Shown: piece after piece, positions 1 to 17,413 of the stretch
Position numbering within the stretch: the stretch's first letter is position 1
Layout: every line of letters begins with the position of its first letter
Source: Leptospira kmetyi serovar Malaysia str. Bejo-Iso9
GTDB taxonomy: Bacteria; Spirochaetota; Leptospiria; Leptospirales; Leptospiraceae
Assembly (NCBI RefSeq): GCF_000243735.2
Contig: NZ_AHMP02000003.1
Coordinates: forward strand, 3,308,001 to 3,372,000
Reading direction: 5' to 3'
Length of the DNA: 64,000 nt
The notes under the pieces: model-generated
Told to the model about the DNA's origin: nothing
The model's database searches: none
The model's input: only the letters and a program-made list of their open reading frames with translations
Made by a program: the position numbers and the translations under genes

Positions 1-338
1 TCTTCGTTCGTTTTCTTTTCGATGGCCAAGGATTCGGGATCGTAAACAAGGTAACGATCCATCCACTTTTGATTCAAACGGGGAGCGTATAAGGTTCCTG
101 CGACAAGATTCCCGATATGAAGAATACTTTTCCAAACGAGTTCTTTTTTCTGCGCTTCCGTATATTCCGGAAAAGCGTGCGAAATGTTTTCATATGCGAT
201 TCTTCTATGTCTTCTTGCGAGTGGATAAAGAAGAATTACGAGAAATCTTCCGTATAAAAGACAAAAACGATACGGCAAAATTCGAAACGGAAGATAAAAT
301 AAATAAACAAAAATAAAAGACGGTATATAACGAATCAA
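1..338 (-). CDS. Lipid A biosynthesis acyltransferase (LpxL/HtrB family), N-terminal part, cut by window edge
   Basis: The reverse strand reads open from a TTG at 338 to the window edge, giving about 112 residues. After a hydrophobic N-terminal segment comes [20 protein letters not shown], which matches the HtrB/LpxL family signature (basic stretch, then N-I-x-x-AFPE). Family members add a secondary acyl chain to lipid A at the inner membrane. The catalytic HX4D/E motif would lie beyond the window. The TTG start is inferred because no in-frame ATG lies further upstream; the Shine-Dalgarno is weak. The gene diverges from queE. Which acyl chain it transfers cannot be seen. Confidence 0.75.
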   Translation of the reverse strand, partial: MIRYIPSFIFVYLFYLPFRILPYRFCLLYGRFLVILLYPLARRHRRIAYENISHAFPEYTEAQKKELVWKSILHIGNLVAGTLYAPRLNQKWMDRYLVYDPESLAIEKKTNE

Positions 339-527
339 GGGAGCCCCAAATTGTTTTATATTACAAAGGGAACGTTTTCCATCCGGATTGACAAGCAAAA
401 GAACTAGTCGTTCGGAGCTCCGAGAGTTGACCGCAAAGGGTAGGTAGGAAATTCTGGAATTTACCTTTTTATTTTTTTTACGATCTCCTTGCTTGTTTAA
501 AGAAAAATCTTGTACTCGAAAGAACCC

Positions 528-1241
528 ATGGACAATCTGAAAACCTCCGTACATGAAATTTATCTTTCTCTTTCGGGAGAAGGAATTTCAACGGGCATCC
601 CGACCGTGTTCGTACGTATGGCGGGATGTTCTCTTCGATGCGGAATGGCTGTCGGAAGAAAGTTATGGTGTGATACTCCGTATACTTTGTCTCCGAACGC
701 AGGGGAAGAATCGAACCTGAATCAAGTCTTGGATAAAATTCAAGAGCTGAGTCCGGTGAATACGCAGATTCTTCTTACGGGTGGAGAACCTCTCGAAGGA
801 AAAAATCGAGACTTTAGTATCGCCTTAGGAAACGAAATTTTCAGAACTAGAAATTCTTCGGGTTTATATCCGAGACCGAGAGTGGAAACCAATGGAGCGG
901 AATCGATCGAAGGTTTGGATCGATTCGTGTTTACGTTGGATTATAAACTTCCCGGTTCGGGTATGGAAGATAGAATGAATCTGAAGAATCTGGAAATCTA
1001 TAAACAAAGAAACGAAGTGTTGGATGAGATTAAGTTTGTGATTCGTGACAGAACCGATTTTGAAAGATGCATTGAAGTAATCGAAACTTATAAACTTTCG
1101 GGAAATCTTTTGGCTTCTCCCGTTCAAGGAGAATTGTCCCCGGAAGTTCTTGCGGAATGGATGAAGTCGTTTCTCGGAAGCGGCCTTCGTCTTTCTTTAC
1201 AAACGCATAAATACATTTGGGGCGATCAGAGAGGCGTTTAG
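528..1241 (+). CDS. queE: 7-carboxy-7-deazaguanine synthase (radical SAM)
   Basis: Radical SAM enzyme of the queuosine precursor pathway, converting 6-carboxytetrahydropterin to 7-carboxy-7-deazaguanine. The N-terminal [11 protein letters not shown], then GCSLRC and LWCDTPYT, and later LLTGGEPL are QueE-like; the length of 237 residues fits the family. Counted from the ATG the cluster cysteines are C34, C38 and C48, so the motif is CX3CX9C rather than the usual CX3CX2C, with seven extra residues before the third Cys. I prefer the ATG at 528, preceded by a GAAAGAA stretch, over an in-frame TTG at 510. The next gene starts on the base after this stop codon, so the two are probably co-translated. 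Confidence 0.85.
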   Translation: MDNLKTSVHEIYLSLSGEGISTGIPTVFVRMAGCSLRCGMAVGRKLWCDTPYTLSPNAGEESNLNQVLDKIQELSPVNTQILLTGGEPLEGKNRDFSIALGNEIFRTRNSSGLYPRPRVETNGAESIEGLDRFVFTLDYKLPGSGMEDRMNLKNLEIYKQRNEVLDEIKFVIRDRTDFERCIEVIETYKLSGNLLASPVQGELSPEVLAEWMKSFLGSGLRLSLQTHKYIWGDQRGV

Positions 1242-4085
<2,844 letters not shown>

Positions 4086-4164
4086 ACCGAGAGGCGTTTT
4101 ACTGCTCGACATCCGATTTTGATCGAGGTTTCTGGACCTTAGTAATTGGACCGGAGTTCTCGAC

Positions 4165-6573
<2,409 letters not shown>

Positions 6574-6579
6574 TCAATT

Positions 6580-7149
6580 ATGAATATTCACGAAACTGCA
6601 TTCATTCATCCGCAAGCGACCGCGATCGGTCTCGTGGAGATGGGTGCATATTCTTCCCTTTGGCCGGGCGCCGTGGTTCGTGCGGATATGAATCGTATCG
6701 TTTTGGGAGAGGGCGTTAATATTCAGGACAATTCCACACTTCATACGGATTCGAGCCGAGGAATTACGATCGGAGAATACACGTTAGTCGGTCATAACGC
6801 GATGTTGCACGGTTGTAAGATCGGTCGCGGTTGTTTGATCGGAATCGGAACGGTCGTTTTAGACGAAGCGGAAATCGGAGACGGCGCGATGGTAATGGCC
6901 GGTTGTATGGTCCGGGGAGGAAAAAAAATTCCACCCGGCGCGATGGTCATTCAGAAGAATGGAGAATTGAAAATTTTTGAAGGTAAGGCCAAACCCGTTT
7001 TCAGCGTGGCCGGTTGTTTGGAATACATTGCCTTAGCAGATCGATTTAAAAAAGGAATTTTCGGTCCATTTACGCCCGAAGAGGAAATCGAATTTCAAAA
7101 TCGAGCTAAAACAATTCTCAAGGGAATGGGCATCCCTTTTAAAGAATGA
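6580..7149 (+). CDS. Gamma-class carbonic anhydrase family protein
   Basis: A left-handed beta-helix protein built from hexapeptide repeats, 189 residues. Three histidines, H55, H72 and H77, keep the spacing of the zinc ligands in gamma carbonic anhydrases (H, then H-x4-H), so a metal site is likely. Members hydrate CO2, act as ferripyochelin-binding-like proteins, or have unknown acyl-group-related roles; activity cannot be read from sequence. It follows pheT by six bases. A GC-rich hairpin follows the stop. Confidence 0.85.
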   Translation: MNIHETAFIHPQATAIGLVEMGAYSSLWPGAVVRADMNRIVLGEGVNIQDNSTLHTDSSRGITIGEYTLVGHNAMLHGCKIGRGCLIGIGTVVLDEAEIGDGAMVMAGCMVRGGKKIPPGAMVIQKNGELKIFEGKAKPVFSVAGCLEYIALADRFKKGIFGPFTPEEEIEFQNRAKTILKGMGIPFKE

Positions 7150-7166
7150 CGCATAACGTGTGTCGG
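7147..7166 (+). repeat. 20-nt motif shared with 16317-16336
   Basis: TGACGCATAACGTGTGTCGG overlaps the stop of the carbonic anhydrase gene. The same string with one change (G to A) lies at 16317-16336 inside an unrelated gene. A shorter piece, CGCATAACG, occurs again after galE near 57012. Origin and function unknown. Confidence 0.4.
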
Positions 7167-7189
7167 CGCCGCGAACTTCGATCGCGGCG
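7167..7189. terminator. GC-rich hairpin between convergent genes
   Basis: CGCCGCGA and TCGCGGCG are perfect 8-bp arms around a 7-nt loop. It lies between the convergent carbonic anhydrase and lipoprotein genes. There is no strong T tract on either side, so intrinsic termination is inferred rather than clear. Confidence 0.45.
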
Positions 7190-7225
7190 ACATCGCCGAC
7201 TTCCGAGAAAAAATTCTTTCCCGTT

Positions 7226-7879
7226 TTAAAGTTTAACGAACTTTCCTAAAACTTCAAGAACCTTCGGTCCTTTGGTTTGCGCGTCCTTGTCCAAAAAAGT
7301 TCCCGTAAAGACGTGAGCCTTTTTATCCACGATAAATACTCTTTGATAGTTGTGGATCTTCACGCCTTTTCCGCCGATGGATTGTTCGAATCTACTTTCC
7401 AAAAGAACGGATTCCATTCCGTGGATTTTCGATTTTTTAGGCGGGTTGATCATTTCATATTTTTGGAATACGGTCGGATACAAACCGGTCACCGCGGAAA
7501 CGTAATCATCGAGGCTGATCTCTCTCGGCTGTTTGGAAAGATCTTCCATCGTATAATTTACGTTCGTATTAAATTGGGAAGCTTCCGGACTTCCTTGAGG
7601 ATATTCGAAAAGAAAGAAATTGATTCCTGCCACTTCTAAAGCCTTTTTGATCGCGCCCGAATTGTCCGACTCGGATGCGATTTGCTCCGCTTGATTGATC
7701 AAGTTCGGGTTATCGTTAAAAGTCCAACCTTCATAGTCGAGTCCGAGTCCGAGAGAAGAAATTTGAACGATCTTCGCATTCGGATCTAAGGCGTGTTCCT
7801 TTTTACAAGCGAGAAGAACGAACGCTAAAACGATAAAGATGGATACGATACGAAATGTGCGAAACGGATTTTGCTTCAT
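7226..7879 (-). CDS. Lipoprotein of unknown function
   Basis: 217 residues with a basic N-terminus, a hydrophobic stretch and the lipobox FVLLAC (C25), so it is probably a lipidated, membrane-anchored spirochaetal lipoprotein. The mature part has no repeats or family motif that I recognise. The C-terminal half (VKIHNYQRVFIVDKKAHVFT) looks like a small beta-rich domain. It stands alone, convergent with the carbonic anhydrase gene. The start at 7879 places the signal peptide directly at the N-terminus. Confidence 0.8.
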   Translation of the reverse strand: MKQNPFRTFRIVSIFIVLAFVLLACKKEHALDPNAKIVQISSLGLGLDYEGWTFNDNPNLINQAEQIASESDNSGAIKKALEVAGINFFLFEYPQGSPEASQFNTNVNYTMEDLSKQPREISLDDYVSAVTGLYPTVFQKYEMINPPKKSKIHGMESVLLESRFEQSIGGKGVKIHNYQRVFIVDKKAHVFTGTFLDKDAQTKGPKVLEVLGKFVKL

Positions 7880-8058
7880 ACGATGAATGCTCCTAAGAAT
7901 TGGAAAGATTAATCGTTTCGATAAAAAAAGCGAGTCAATTTAATTCGGGAAAATCGAAATTAAAGGTTTAAAAGAACAAACATTCCGTATTTAAGAACGA
8001 ATCTTAGGTTTGTTTGCGGCCGCGAGGATGAGAGCGACAAAGGTCCGCGTTAAAAATA

Positions 8059-8088
8059 AAAAAGCCGGTCGAAGACCGGCTTTTAAAA
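8059..8088 (-). terminator. Intrinsic terminator of the oxidase subunit IV-like gene
   Basis: AAAAGCCGGTC-GAA-GACCGGCTTTT is a near-perfect hairpin. On the minus strand it is followed by a run of T (TTTTTTATTTTTA), just after the stop of the upstream gene at 8110. Confidence 0.85.
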
Positions 8089-8109
8089 CATCGTATAACT
8101 ACGATTTGT

Positions 8110-8700
<591 letters not shown>

Positions 8701-8774
8701 ATATCCTGAATGTGGACCGCAGAGATGCGGATGGTTTTCCGGGCGGGTAAACCGCGACCTGTAGGACATACTGA

Positions 8775-10041
<1,267 letters not shown>

Positions 10042-10110
10042 AATATCCCGAATTTTTTTAGTTTGTAAAATCAAGAACGGGGGATCAGAATTTCGATAAT
10101 CTGAATAAGG

Positions 10111-10820
<710 letters not shown>

Positions 10821-10926
10821 GTTTTGTTTTAAAGGAAGAATTGAGAGTTTCCGATTCCGAACGAGAATCTAAAAAAGTTTAGAATCGTTTTCACAAATCG
10901 CGGATCGAAACTCAAAATCGAAACGT

Positions 10927-11136
10927 TCATTTCTTGATTAAGAAATCGCTGATGACCTTTTCTTCGGTCAGATATTTTTTATTGAGATAAGAAATGGCGT
11001 GGTTGATAAACCGGGGAATTTCCTTTCCCGCGTCCAACAAATCCAATTTAGTCTGAGTCAATTCGTCGATCGTAGCCAACGCAAGTCTCCGTTGACTTTG
11101 GTGCGATTCAAACTCGTCTTCGGTTTCAAAAGCCAT
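10927..11136 (-). CDS. Small protein of unknown function
   Basis: 69 residues, acidic and Gln-rich at the N-terminus (MAFETEDEFESHQSQ) and helical throughout, with no membrane segment or metal motif. An AAGG lies about a dozen bases before the ATG. It sits just upstream of, and in the same direction as, no obvious partner, since the terminator-bearing transporter gene lies behind it. Coding status is supported by plausible composition only. Confidence 0.55.
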   Translation of the reverse strand: MAFETEDEFESHQSQRRLALATIDELTQTKLDLLDAGKEIPRFINHAISYLNKKYLTEEKVISDFLIKK

Positions 11137-11167
11137 TCTTACTTTTTACCTTCGAGTAAAACGTATC

Positions 11168-11212
11168 AAAAAATCCGGGAAAAGCAAGTCCAACTCGTTC
11201 CCGGATTTTAAA
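11168..11212 (-). terminator. Intrinsic terminator of the UMF1 transporter gene
   Basis: AAATCCGGGAA and TTCCCGGATTT form an 11-bp stem around about 16 bases. On the minus strand a T-rich tail follows. It lies directly after the transporter stop at 11222. Confidence 0.75.
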
Positions 11213-11221
11213 AAGTGAGAA

Positions 11222-12559
11222 TCAGCTTTCTTTGTATTCGATGGCCGTTTTGATTCCGCGTTCCTCATCCACTAAGAAATTGATGAGAAGCGAAATGATA
11301 AAGAAAACACAAACCACAAGAAAGGAATTTCTTAGATCAAAAAGAATCTGCAATCCTCCGACGGCGACAAGACCGAACGCGGCCGCGACCTTACCGGATA
11401 AACCCCAAAGACCGAAGAATTCTCCGGACTTGGATTCGGGCGCAAAAAGTCCTACGATCGCGCGGCTCGCGGATTGAGTGGCGCCTAACCCCGCTCCGGC
11501 GAAAACCGTAGTTCCGACAAAGACCCATTGTTGAGTGGTCGGAATTCCGATCCCGATTAAAAACGCGGTGAGATCCTTCACCCAATAAATGAGAAGAAGA
11601 CAGAAGATCCATAAGAAAAGCGTAATATTGAATGTTTTCTTTGCGCCGATTTTATCCTGGATAAAACCGAAGAAGATCGCTCCGACCGCCGCGAAAAGTT
11701 GGATCAAAAGGAACATCGCGATTTCGTGTTTTTCTTCCGTTTTGATTTCCTGCGCGCCGTAGATAAACGCGAAACTGATCACGATTCCGAGCGCGGCCAT
11801 CGCAAAGAACAAAGAAATGAGATACAAGGCCATATCTCTGAACTTGTGAATTTCCTTCATCGTCGAAGTAACTCTTTCGATTCCGATTTTGAGATAAGAA
11901 AGTCCTTCGGGTTTTTCTTTTCCCGCGGTGTATTCTCTCAAAAGAAGAAAGGTCGGAATTCCGGCGAACAAAAAGAAGAATGCGGTATAAGGACCGACCA
12001 AACGAAGACTGTCGAAGTTCTCCAAAGTTTTCGGACCCAGCGTGTTGACTAACGCAACCGCGACGATTCCTCCGAAATATCCGATTCCCCAAGCGTAGCC
12101 CGAGATTTTTCCCAAATCTTCTTTCGGTCCTAAATACGGAAGAAAACTCGATGCGAAGTTTTCCCCGGAAGCGAAAAAGAAATTAGAGAATATGATCAGA
12201 ATAAACGCGAGCACATACTGACCCGGAGCGATCACGAACCAAAGGGCTCCGGTTGAGATAATACAAAAGACATAACTATAAAAAAGGAATTGTTTCTTAC
12301 GCGCGGAATAATCGGTGATCGCTCCGAAAATCGGTCCCGTTACGACGACCAAAAGATAAGAGATTGCAAGCGCGATCGACCAAAGAAGATTTCCGTATTC
12401 GTATGGATTTTCCTGGTTGGAGGAGGCCGGAACCACCAATTGGCTGAAAACGATTCCGTATGTGACGCTGATAATGACGGTTGTATAAGACGAGTTCGCA
12501 AAATCGAACATGCACCAGCCGAGGATCTCTCGAAAGGGGGCTCTTTTTATATCTTGCAT
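11222..12559 (-). CDS. MFS transporter, UMF1/Atg22-like
   Basis: A 445-residue polytopic inner-membrane protein with about 12 hydrophobic segments. The N-terminal GWCMFDFANSSYTTVIISV and the GPIFGAITDYSARKK loop are typical of the UMF1 / Atg22-like branch of the major facilitator superfamily. The eukaryotic homologue exports amino acids from the vacuole; bacterial substrates are mostly unknown. The ATG at 12559 has AGGAAAG just upstream. It stands as a single gene with its own terminator. Confidence 0.85.
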   Translation of the reverse strand: MQDIKRAPFREILGWCMFDFANSSYTTVIISVTYGIVFSQLVVPASSNQENPYEYGNLLWSIALAISYLLVVVTGPIFGAITDYSARKKQFLFYSYVFCIISTGALWFVIAPGQYVLAFILIIFSNFFFASGENFASSFLPYLGPKEDLGKISGYAWGIGYFGGIVAVALVNTLGPKTLENFDSLRLVGPYTAFFFLFAGIPTFLLLREYTAGKEKPEGLSYLKIGIERVTSTMKEIHKFRDMALYLISLFFAMAALGIVISFAFIYGAQEIKTEEKHEIAMFLLIQLFAAVGAIFFGFIQDKIGAKKTFNITLFLWIFCLLLIYWVKDLTAFLIGIGIPTTQQWVFVGTTVFAGAGLGATQSASRAIVGLFAPESKSGEFFGLWGLSGKVAAAFGLVAVGGLQILFDLRNSFLVVCVFFIISLLINFLVDEERGIKTAIEYKES

Positions 12560-12719
12560 GGCTTTCCTTTTTGTTTTCGATCAGAAATTTCAAAAAAGGC
12601 TATTTTTCGGAAACCGGATGTCAAATGAAAACCGTAAAAAATTTCTCTTGCAGAAGATTTTCAGACTCTTTAATCTGATTGGAAAATCGCTTTCTGACTG
12701 TCCAATTAAATAGAAGAAT

Positions 12720-12947
12720 ATGGATTCCTCCTTTTTCAATCAAGTAGACCTGTGCCAGCTGATGCGTCCGCGCAAAGTCTGCGTATGCAATCAGGTTTCG
12801 GAAGAAGAGATCCTAACGTCGATCCGAAACGGCAACGATACTTTGGAAAAGCTCATGGATAACACGGGCGCTTCCACGGGTTGCGGAACCTGCATGGGTT
12901 CGGTTCGTAAACTTCTGGCTCGTGAACTGAAAGTTCCGAGAACATGA
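12720..12947 (+). CDS. BFD-like [2Fe-2S] protein
   Basis: 75 residues. C21-V-C23 and C55-x2-C58 give the CxC...CxxC arrangement of bacterioferritin-associated ferredoxin-like [2Fe-2S] domains, which pass electrons to partner reductases or to bacterioferritin. The spacing between the pairs (31 residues) fits. Its stop overlaps the ATG of the next gene (ATGA), so translation is likely coupled to a RibD-like reductase rather than to a bacterioferritin gene. Confidence 0.85.
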   Translation: MDSSFFNQVDLCQLMRPRKVCVCNQVSEEEILTSIRNGNDTLEKLMDNTGASTGCGTCMGSVRKLLARELKVPRT

Positions 12948-13606
12948 CTTCTCTTCCCAACGTTACGATCAATATGGCGATGACTCTGGACGGTAAGGTT
13001 TGCCGTCCGGATGGAAAATGGTACGGCCTTTCTTCCAGAAACGATAAGAAGAAAATGGACGAGATCCGTTCCAAGGCGGACGTTTTGATTCTTGGAAAGA
13101 ATTCCATCATCAACGACGATCCAGTCATTCATCTGCGTTACGTTGAAAACGAAAAAGATCCTCGCCCCGTGATTCTTCTCAGATCGGGAACTCTTCCCGA
13201 AGACAAAAAAGTATTCCGTTTTTCTAAACAACCTCCTTTGATTTTTTGTCTGAACGAGAATTATTCCTCGGTTCGGGACAATCTATGTTCCGTCGCGGAA
13301 ATCGTTTTGATTCCGGGAGAAGATTTAAGTCCTTTGGAAGTTCTGAAAATTCTTTTCGAAATGGGTTATAAAGAAGTTCTTCTGGAAGGCGGGCCGTCCT
13401 TGAACGATTCTTTTTTTAGAATGGATTTGATCTCGAGAATTCATCTTACGATCGTTCCTTTTTTAATCGGACAAAAAGATCTTCCGTCGATCACGGGTGG
13501 AAGAAAGGAATATCCGAATTTCGATCAAAGCCGTTGGAATCTGGTTTCTTCGGAAATATTAGAAAATGAAGTTTTTCTAATGTATGAAAAAAAGGAAGAA
13601 GTTTAG
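12944..13606 (+). CDS. RibD C-terminal / dihydrofolate reductase-like reductase
   Basis: 220 residues of the RibD C-terminal domain family: NVTINMAMTLDGKVCRPDG at the start, then ADVLILGKNSIINDDP, VLLEGGPSLN and a C-terminal LTIVPFLIG. In the family the domain reduces a ribosylamino-pyrimidine with NADPH in riboflavin synthesis, but stand-alone copies without the deaminase domain often have other, unknown substrates. No deaminase domain is fused here. It overlaps the BFD gene by four bases and precedes the transglycosylase gene by 17 bases. Confidence 0.8.
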   Translation: MTSLPNVTINMAMTLDGKVCRPDGKWYGLSSRNDKKKMDEIRSKADVLILGKNSIINDDPVIHLRYVENEKDPRPVILLRSGTLPEDKKVFRFSKQPPLIFCLNENYSSVRDNLCSVAEIVLIPGEDLSPLEVLKILFEMGYKEVLLEGGPSLNDSFFRMDLISRIHLTIVPFLIGQKDLPSITGGRKEYPNFDQSRWNLVSSEILENEVFLMYEKKEEV

Positions 13607-13623
13607 GTCTTCGTTTTTTTATC

Positions 13624-14256
<633 letters not shown>

Positions 14257-14279
14257 GAAGTTTTAGATTTTTTTTTAAA

Positions 14280-14333
14280 TGTAGGAACTACCACAAACTC
14301 GGTAGAAGAACCGTGAAATGTAGGAACTACCAC
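14280..14333 (+). repeat. Two copies of TGTAGGAACTACCAC
   Basis: The exact 15-mer stands at 14280-14294 and 14319-14333 between convergent genes. The same 15-mer occurs at 53628-53642, with degenerate forms at 53572 and 53681. The second copy here and the 53628 copy also share the following CGAT. It looks like a dispersed intergenic repeat family. Confidence 0.75.
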
Positions 14334-14344
14334 GATCCCATTCA

Positions 14345-14809
14345 TTAAAATCTTTCGATTCTTTTTACCAAAGCGCAGATTTCCGCTTCCGATAATTCTT
14401 CCTTGAAAGAAGGCATGGTTTGATTCTTTCCGTCTCGGATCGTTTTATAAATTCCTTCGCGCATTTTATCTCCGCCGAATAAGAATCCCATCTTTAACCC
14501 GAAACCTCTGAGTTTGCGGGGTTTTGTCGGAAGAGATTCGTTCGGAGTTCCGTCCACTCCGTGACAAGCGGCGCATTTTTGTTCCCACAAACGATCGGCT
14601 TCTACCTCGGTGACTTTTAAATCGGAGAAAGGATTTTTCGTTTGTGAACTTTGGCAGGTCGGTAAAACAAAACTCGCGAGAATGAAAACGAATCCGATCG
14701 TAAGTTTTATTTTGAGTCGGGAATGTTTTTTCGATTTTGAAAGTTCGAGAGGGAATTTTTGGCCGTAGTTCCGACCTTTTTCGATGTTACGATGAGACTT
14801 AGGATTCAT
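14345..14809 (-). CDS. Lipid-anchored c-type cytochrome
   Basis: 154 residues. A basic N-region is followed by a hydrophobic stretch ending in the lipobox-like FVLPTC (C52). The haem site is CAACHG (C79, C82, H83), and MPSF near the C-terminus offers the Met ligand, giving a single-haem class I cytochrome in the periplasm. The ATG at 14809 lies inside the acyltransferase gene (overlap 11 bases), so coupling is likely. The N-region before the hydrophobic stretch is long (33 residues), but no better start is visible. Confidence 0.8.
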   Translation of the reverse strand: MNPKSHRNIEKGRNYGQKFPLELSKSKKHSRLKIKLTIGFVFILASFVLPTCQSSQTKNPFSDLKVTEVEADRLWEQKCAACHGVDGTPNESLPTKPRKLRGFGLKMGFLFGGDKMREGIYKTIRDGKNQTMPSFKEELSEAEICALVKRIERF

Positions 14810-15644
14810 GGACGACGGTTCCCCAGGATTTCAAATGATCGACGACGAACTTCAATAAGACTTCTTGATTCTTTCTCGAATCTTCTGTAGGAAAAAGAGG
14901 ATCTCCGAACGAGATATTGATCTTACGATCTCTAAAAATTCTTCCGAGTTCTTTGACGATTCTTCCGTTTTCCCAAAAATCGGTGCGAAGCGCCACGGGA
15001 ATCAAGGGAACCTTCGCGCGGGCCGCGAGTTTGACGGCAATGGAATTGAATTCAGCGGGATTGAAGTCGGTGGTTCTTGTGCTTTGAGGAAATACGATGA
15101 TCGACATTCCTTTTTTCAAAAGTGCGCTTCCTTCTTCCAAAACCGCCACTAAATCTTCTCTGGGATTGGTTCTTCCGACGGAAATCGGATTTCTGGAACG
15201 CATGATCGGACCGAAAAGATTGCCTCTCGTTAAACTTTCTTTAACGACAAAGGTCACCGGTTTGTATCGTGTCACAAAGGTCGGAAGTACGAAAGTTTCC
15301 AACGTACTCATGTGATTTCCGGCGACGACGACCGGGCCTTCCACGCTGAGAAGTTTTTCGATTCCTTCCACTTGGATTTTGCCGCCGCAATTTTCGATCA
15401 AATCCAAAATTCTCGCGGACGATTCGCACCAAGCCGGGTTGTCATAAAGTCCCTTAAGCGCCAAACTTCTGCTTCTGAAAATTTCTTTGAAGTAGCCGTA
15501 ATGAAATGCGATATCCGTTTCTCGAAAGATCGAATCCAACCAGGAACGTTTTTTATCCGGCGCGGTTCGATACGAAATCGAAAGATCCTGTTCGTATTCC
15601 AAGGGTTTGCAAAGATCTTTTCTTTGCAGTGATCGTATGCTCAT
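14799..15644 (-). CDS. PlsC-like 1-acylglycerol-3-phosphate acyltransferase
   Basis: 281 residues. Motif I reads GNHMSTLETF, where the usual catalytic HX4D is HX4E; a later block FPQSTRT replaces the common FPEGTRS. RNPISVGRT and VPLIPVALRT fit the remaining PlsC blocks. Members acylate lysophosphatidic acid at the inner membrane for phospholipid synthesis. I take the ATG at 15644, which has AAGGAC about ten bases upstream, over an earlier in-frame ATG at 15683. The cytochrome c gene overlaps its 3' end. Confidence 0.75.
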   Translation of the reverse strand: MSIRSLQRKDLCKPLEYEQDLSISYRTAPDKKRSWLDSIFRETDIAFHYGYFKEIFRSRSLALKGLYDNPAWCESSARILDLIENCGGKIQVEGIEKLLSVEGPVVVAGNHMSTLETFVLPTFVTRYKPVTFVVKESLTRGNLFGPIMRSRNPISVGRTNPREDLVAVLEEGSALLKKGMSIIVFPQSTRTTDFNPAEFNSIAVKLAARAKVPLIPVALRTDFWENGRIVKELGRIFRDRKINISFGDPLFPTEDSRKNQEVLLKFVVDHLKSWGTVVHES

Positions 15645-15759
15645 TCTCGGGCCGTCCTTGATACGCGCAAAGCGTGTGCGCAATTCTATTCTTCCGATAG
15701 AATGTTAAACCAAAAATCTTCGTCGGATTGAAAAGAGTTCGTTTAAAGTTTTATCGTCG

Positions 15760-15772
15760 AGCCGCTTCGGCT
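15760..15772 (+). terminator. Short hairpin in the gap before the 5S gene
   Basis: AGCCG-CTT-CGGCT followed by TTTC lies in the gap between the acyltransferase and the 5S rRNA gene. The stem is only 5 bp, so its role is uncertain. Confidence 0.3.
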
Positions 15773-15835
15773 TTTCATAAGAACGGAAGAATCAAGGGAA
15801 GTTGCAAAATAGAATGAAAGAATCGTGAGGGCATA

Positions 15836-15965
<130 letters not shown>

Positions 15966-16036
15966 GGACATTGTTTTGCACACGTCCGCTTTGTCATTCT
16001 TAAATTAAAAGAATGGATGAAATTTTTAAACGGAAT

Positions 16037-17413
16037 TCACGAATTTTCGAATCCGATTTTTTCCTCGTTTAAGCGGAGAATTTCTTCGATCGCAATTTCG
16101 GCCGCGACTAAATCCGCAAATCCGGGAGAATCCGGAAGCCAAGGCATCAAATGCCAGATTCCCAAAAGTTCCCGATCGCCGGGAAGAACGTATTGGTTTA
16201 AAGAAATCGTCTGAAGATTAAAAAGAAACGCAAGGGTTCCGTTCGAATTTTTTTCCGAATCTTTCAACGCGATCGTGAGAATGTTTTGTTCTCCCGGAAA
16301 TCGATTGACTCTTACATGACGCATAACGTGTATCGGAAAAAATCTTTCCGAAAATAAAAAGTTCGATAGGATCGGAAGTCTCGTTTTGTATCGGATTCTC
16401 AATCCAGAAGAATTTACGGTCAACTTAAGACTTTTAGTCATCACAAAGACGAAACTCAAGGTGAAAATTCCTAAAAACAAAATCGAAAACGGAATCATAA
16501 AAAGAAGAAAGATCGGTTCCGCTTCTTTGATCGGAAAGAAAATCATCGCCCAAATTCCGTAAAAGATTCCCGCGACCAACGCGATCGTGATTTTTTCCTT
16601 TGTCGTTTGGCGTTTAAGCAACTCGACTTCCGTTCCATTTTCGGTTCGATTTAACTTTAGAAATTTTGAATCCGGTTTTACGATTTCGTCGTAGGTCGTA
16701 GAGGAGGATGGTTTAAAATTCGATTCAGATGTTTCAAAACCTTCTTTCGAATCATCCGATACGGGAAGGGAAACTATAGATCGGAAAAGAATTAGATTTT
16801 TCTTAAGTTCTTCCTTGTTTGAATACGTTTCCAGGATATAAAAGGCCCCGTCCGATTTTAAAAGAAACAAATCCCAATAAACTCCGGAACCTGTTCCCGA
16901 ATAAGAGGAAGAGCTCGTGGTTCCTCTCTGCGATATCATTCTTTTTTTGATTTTGTAACCTACGAAATCTCCGAGGTTTAGATTTACGATCGCTTGTGCA
17001 GTCTCGGAGATGGAATAGATTTCATTGACCGAATCCAATTCTTCCGTCCGAATCGAATCCTTTGTTTTTCGATATGTTCGGATTGTTGAAATCAACAGAA
17101 ACAAAAATGAAAAACAGAAAAATAAAATCATTCCGGGAGTTAAATATTCTCCCTCGGAAAATCGAACTGCCGCGTACAACGCGGCGCCGATCGAAAACAA
17201 GATCACGAATAACAATAGAAAGATCAGAAAACATCCGGAAATTCCGGAAAAGCGATACGGATTCCGAGAAATTTTTTTTGCGCGAGAAGATTCGAAATTC
17301 CAAGACGACAATCGGGCCACCTCATTTTTGTTATACGTCTTTTCGTAGAAGGTTGGATACTTCCGTTTCGAAAAATAAGAACGATAAATTATTTCCTTTC
17401 GGGGCTCGGTCAA
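16037..17413 (-). CDS. Membrane protein of unknown function
   Basis: 458 residues. Two hydrophobic helices lie at about 57-84 and 92-110, and two more at about 275-330, with a soluble stretch between (Ser-rich, GTTSSSSYSGTGSG) and a beta-rich C-terminal domain. This resembles proteins with a membrane hairpin and cytosolic or periplasmic domains, but I recognise no family or catalytic motif. The start is TTG at 17413, with no in-frame ATG nearby and a weak ribosome-binding site. It stands between the 5S gene and ppnP as a single gene. Confidence 0.7.
   Translation of the reverse strand: MTEPRKEIIYRSYFSKRKYPTFYEKTYNKNEVARLSSWNFESSRAKKISRNPYRFSGISGCFLIFLLLFVILFSIGAALYAAVRFSEGEYLTPGMILFFCFSFLFLLISTIRTYRKTKDSIRTEELDSVNEIYSISETAQAIVNLNLGDFVGYKIKKRMISQRGTTSSSSYSGTGSGVYWDLFLLKSDGAFYILETYSNKEELKKNLILFRSIVSLPVSDDSKEGFETSESNFKPSSSTTYDEIVKPDSKFLKLNRTENGTEVELLKRQTTKEKITIALVAGIFYGIWAMIFFPIKEAEPIFLLFMIPFSILFLGIFTLSFVFVMTKSLKLTVNSSGLRIRYKTRLPILSNFLFSERFFPIHVMRHVRVNRFPGEQNILTIALKDSEKNSNGTLAFLFNLQTISLNQYVLPGDRELLGIWHLMPWLPDSPGFADLVAAEIAIEEILRLNEEKIGFENS
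16317..16336 (+). repeat. 20-nt motif shared with 7147-7166
   Basis: TGACGCATAACGTGTATCGG lies inside the coding region of the unknown membrane protein and differs at one base from the copy at 7147. In one place it is coding, in the other it straddles a stop codon. Confidence 0.4.
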
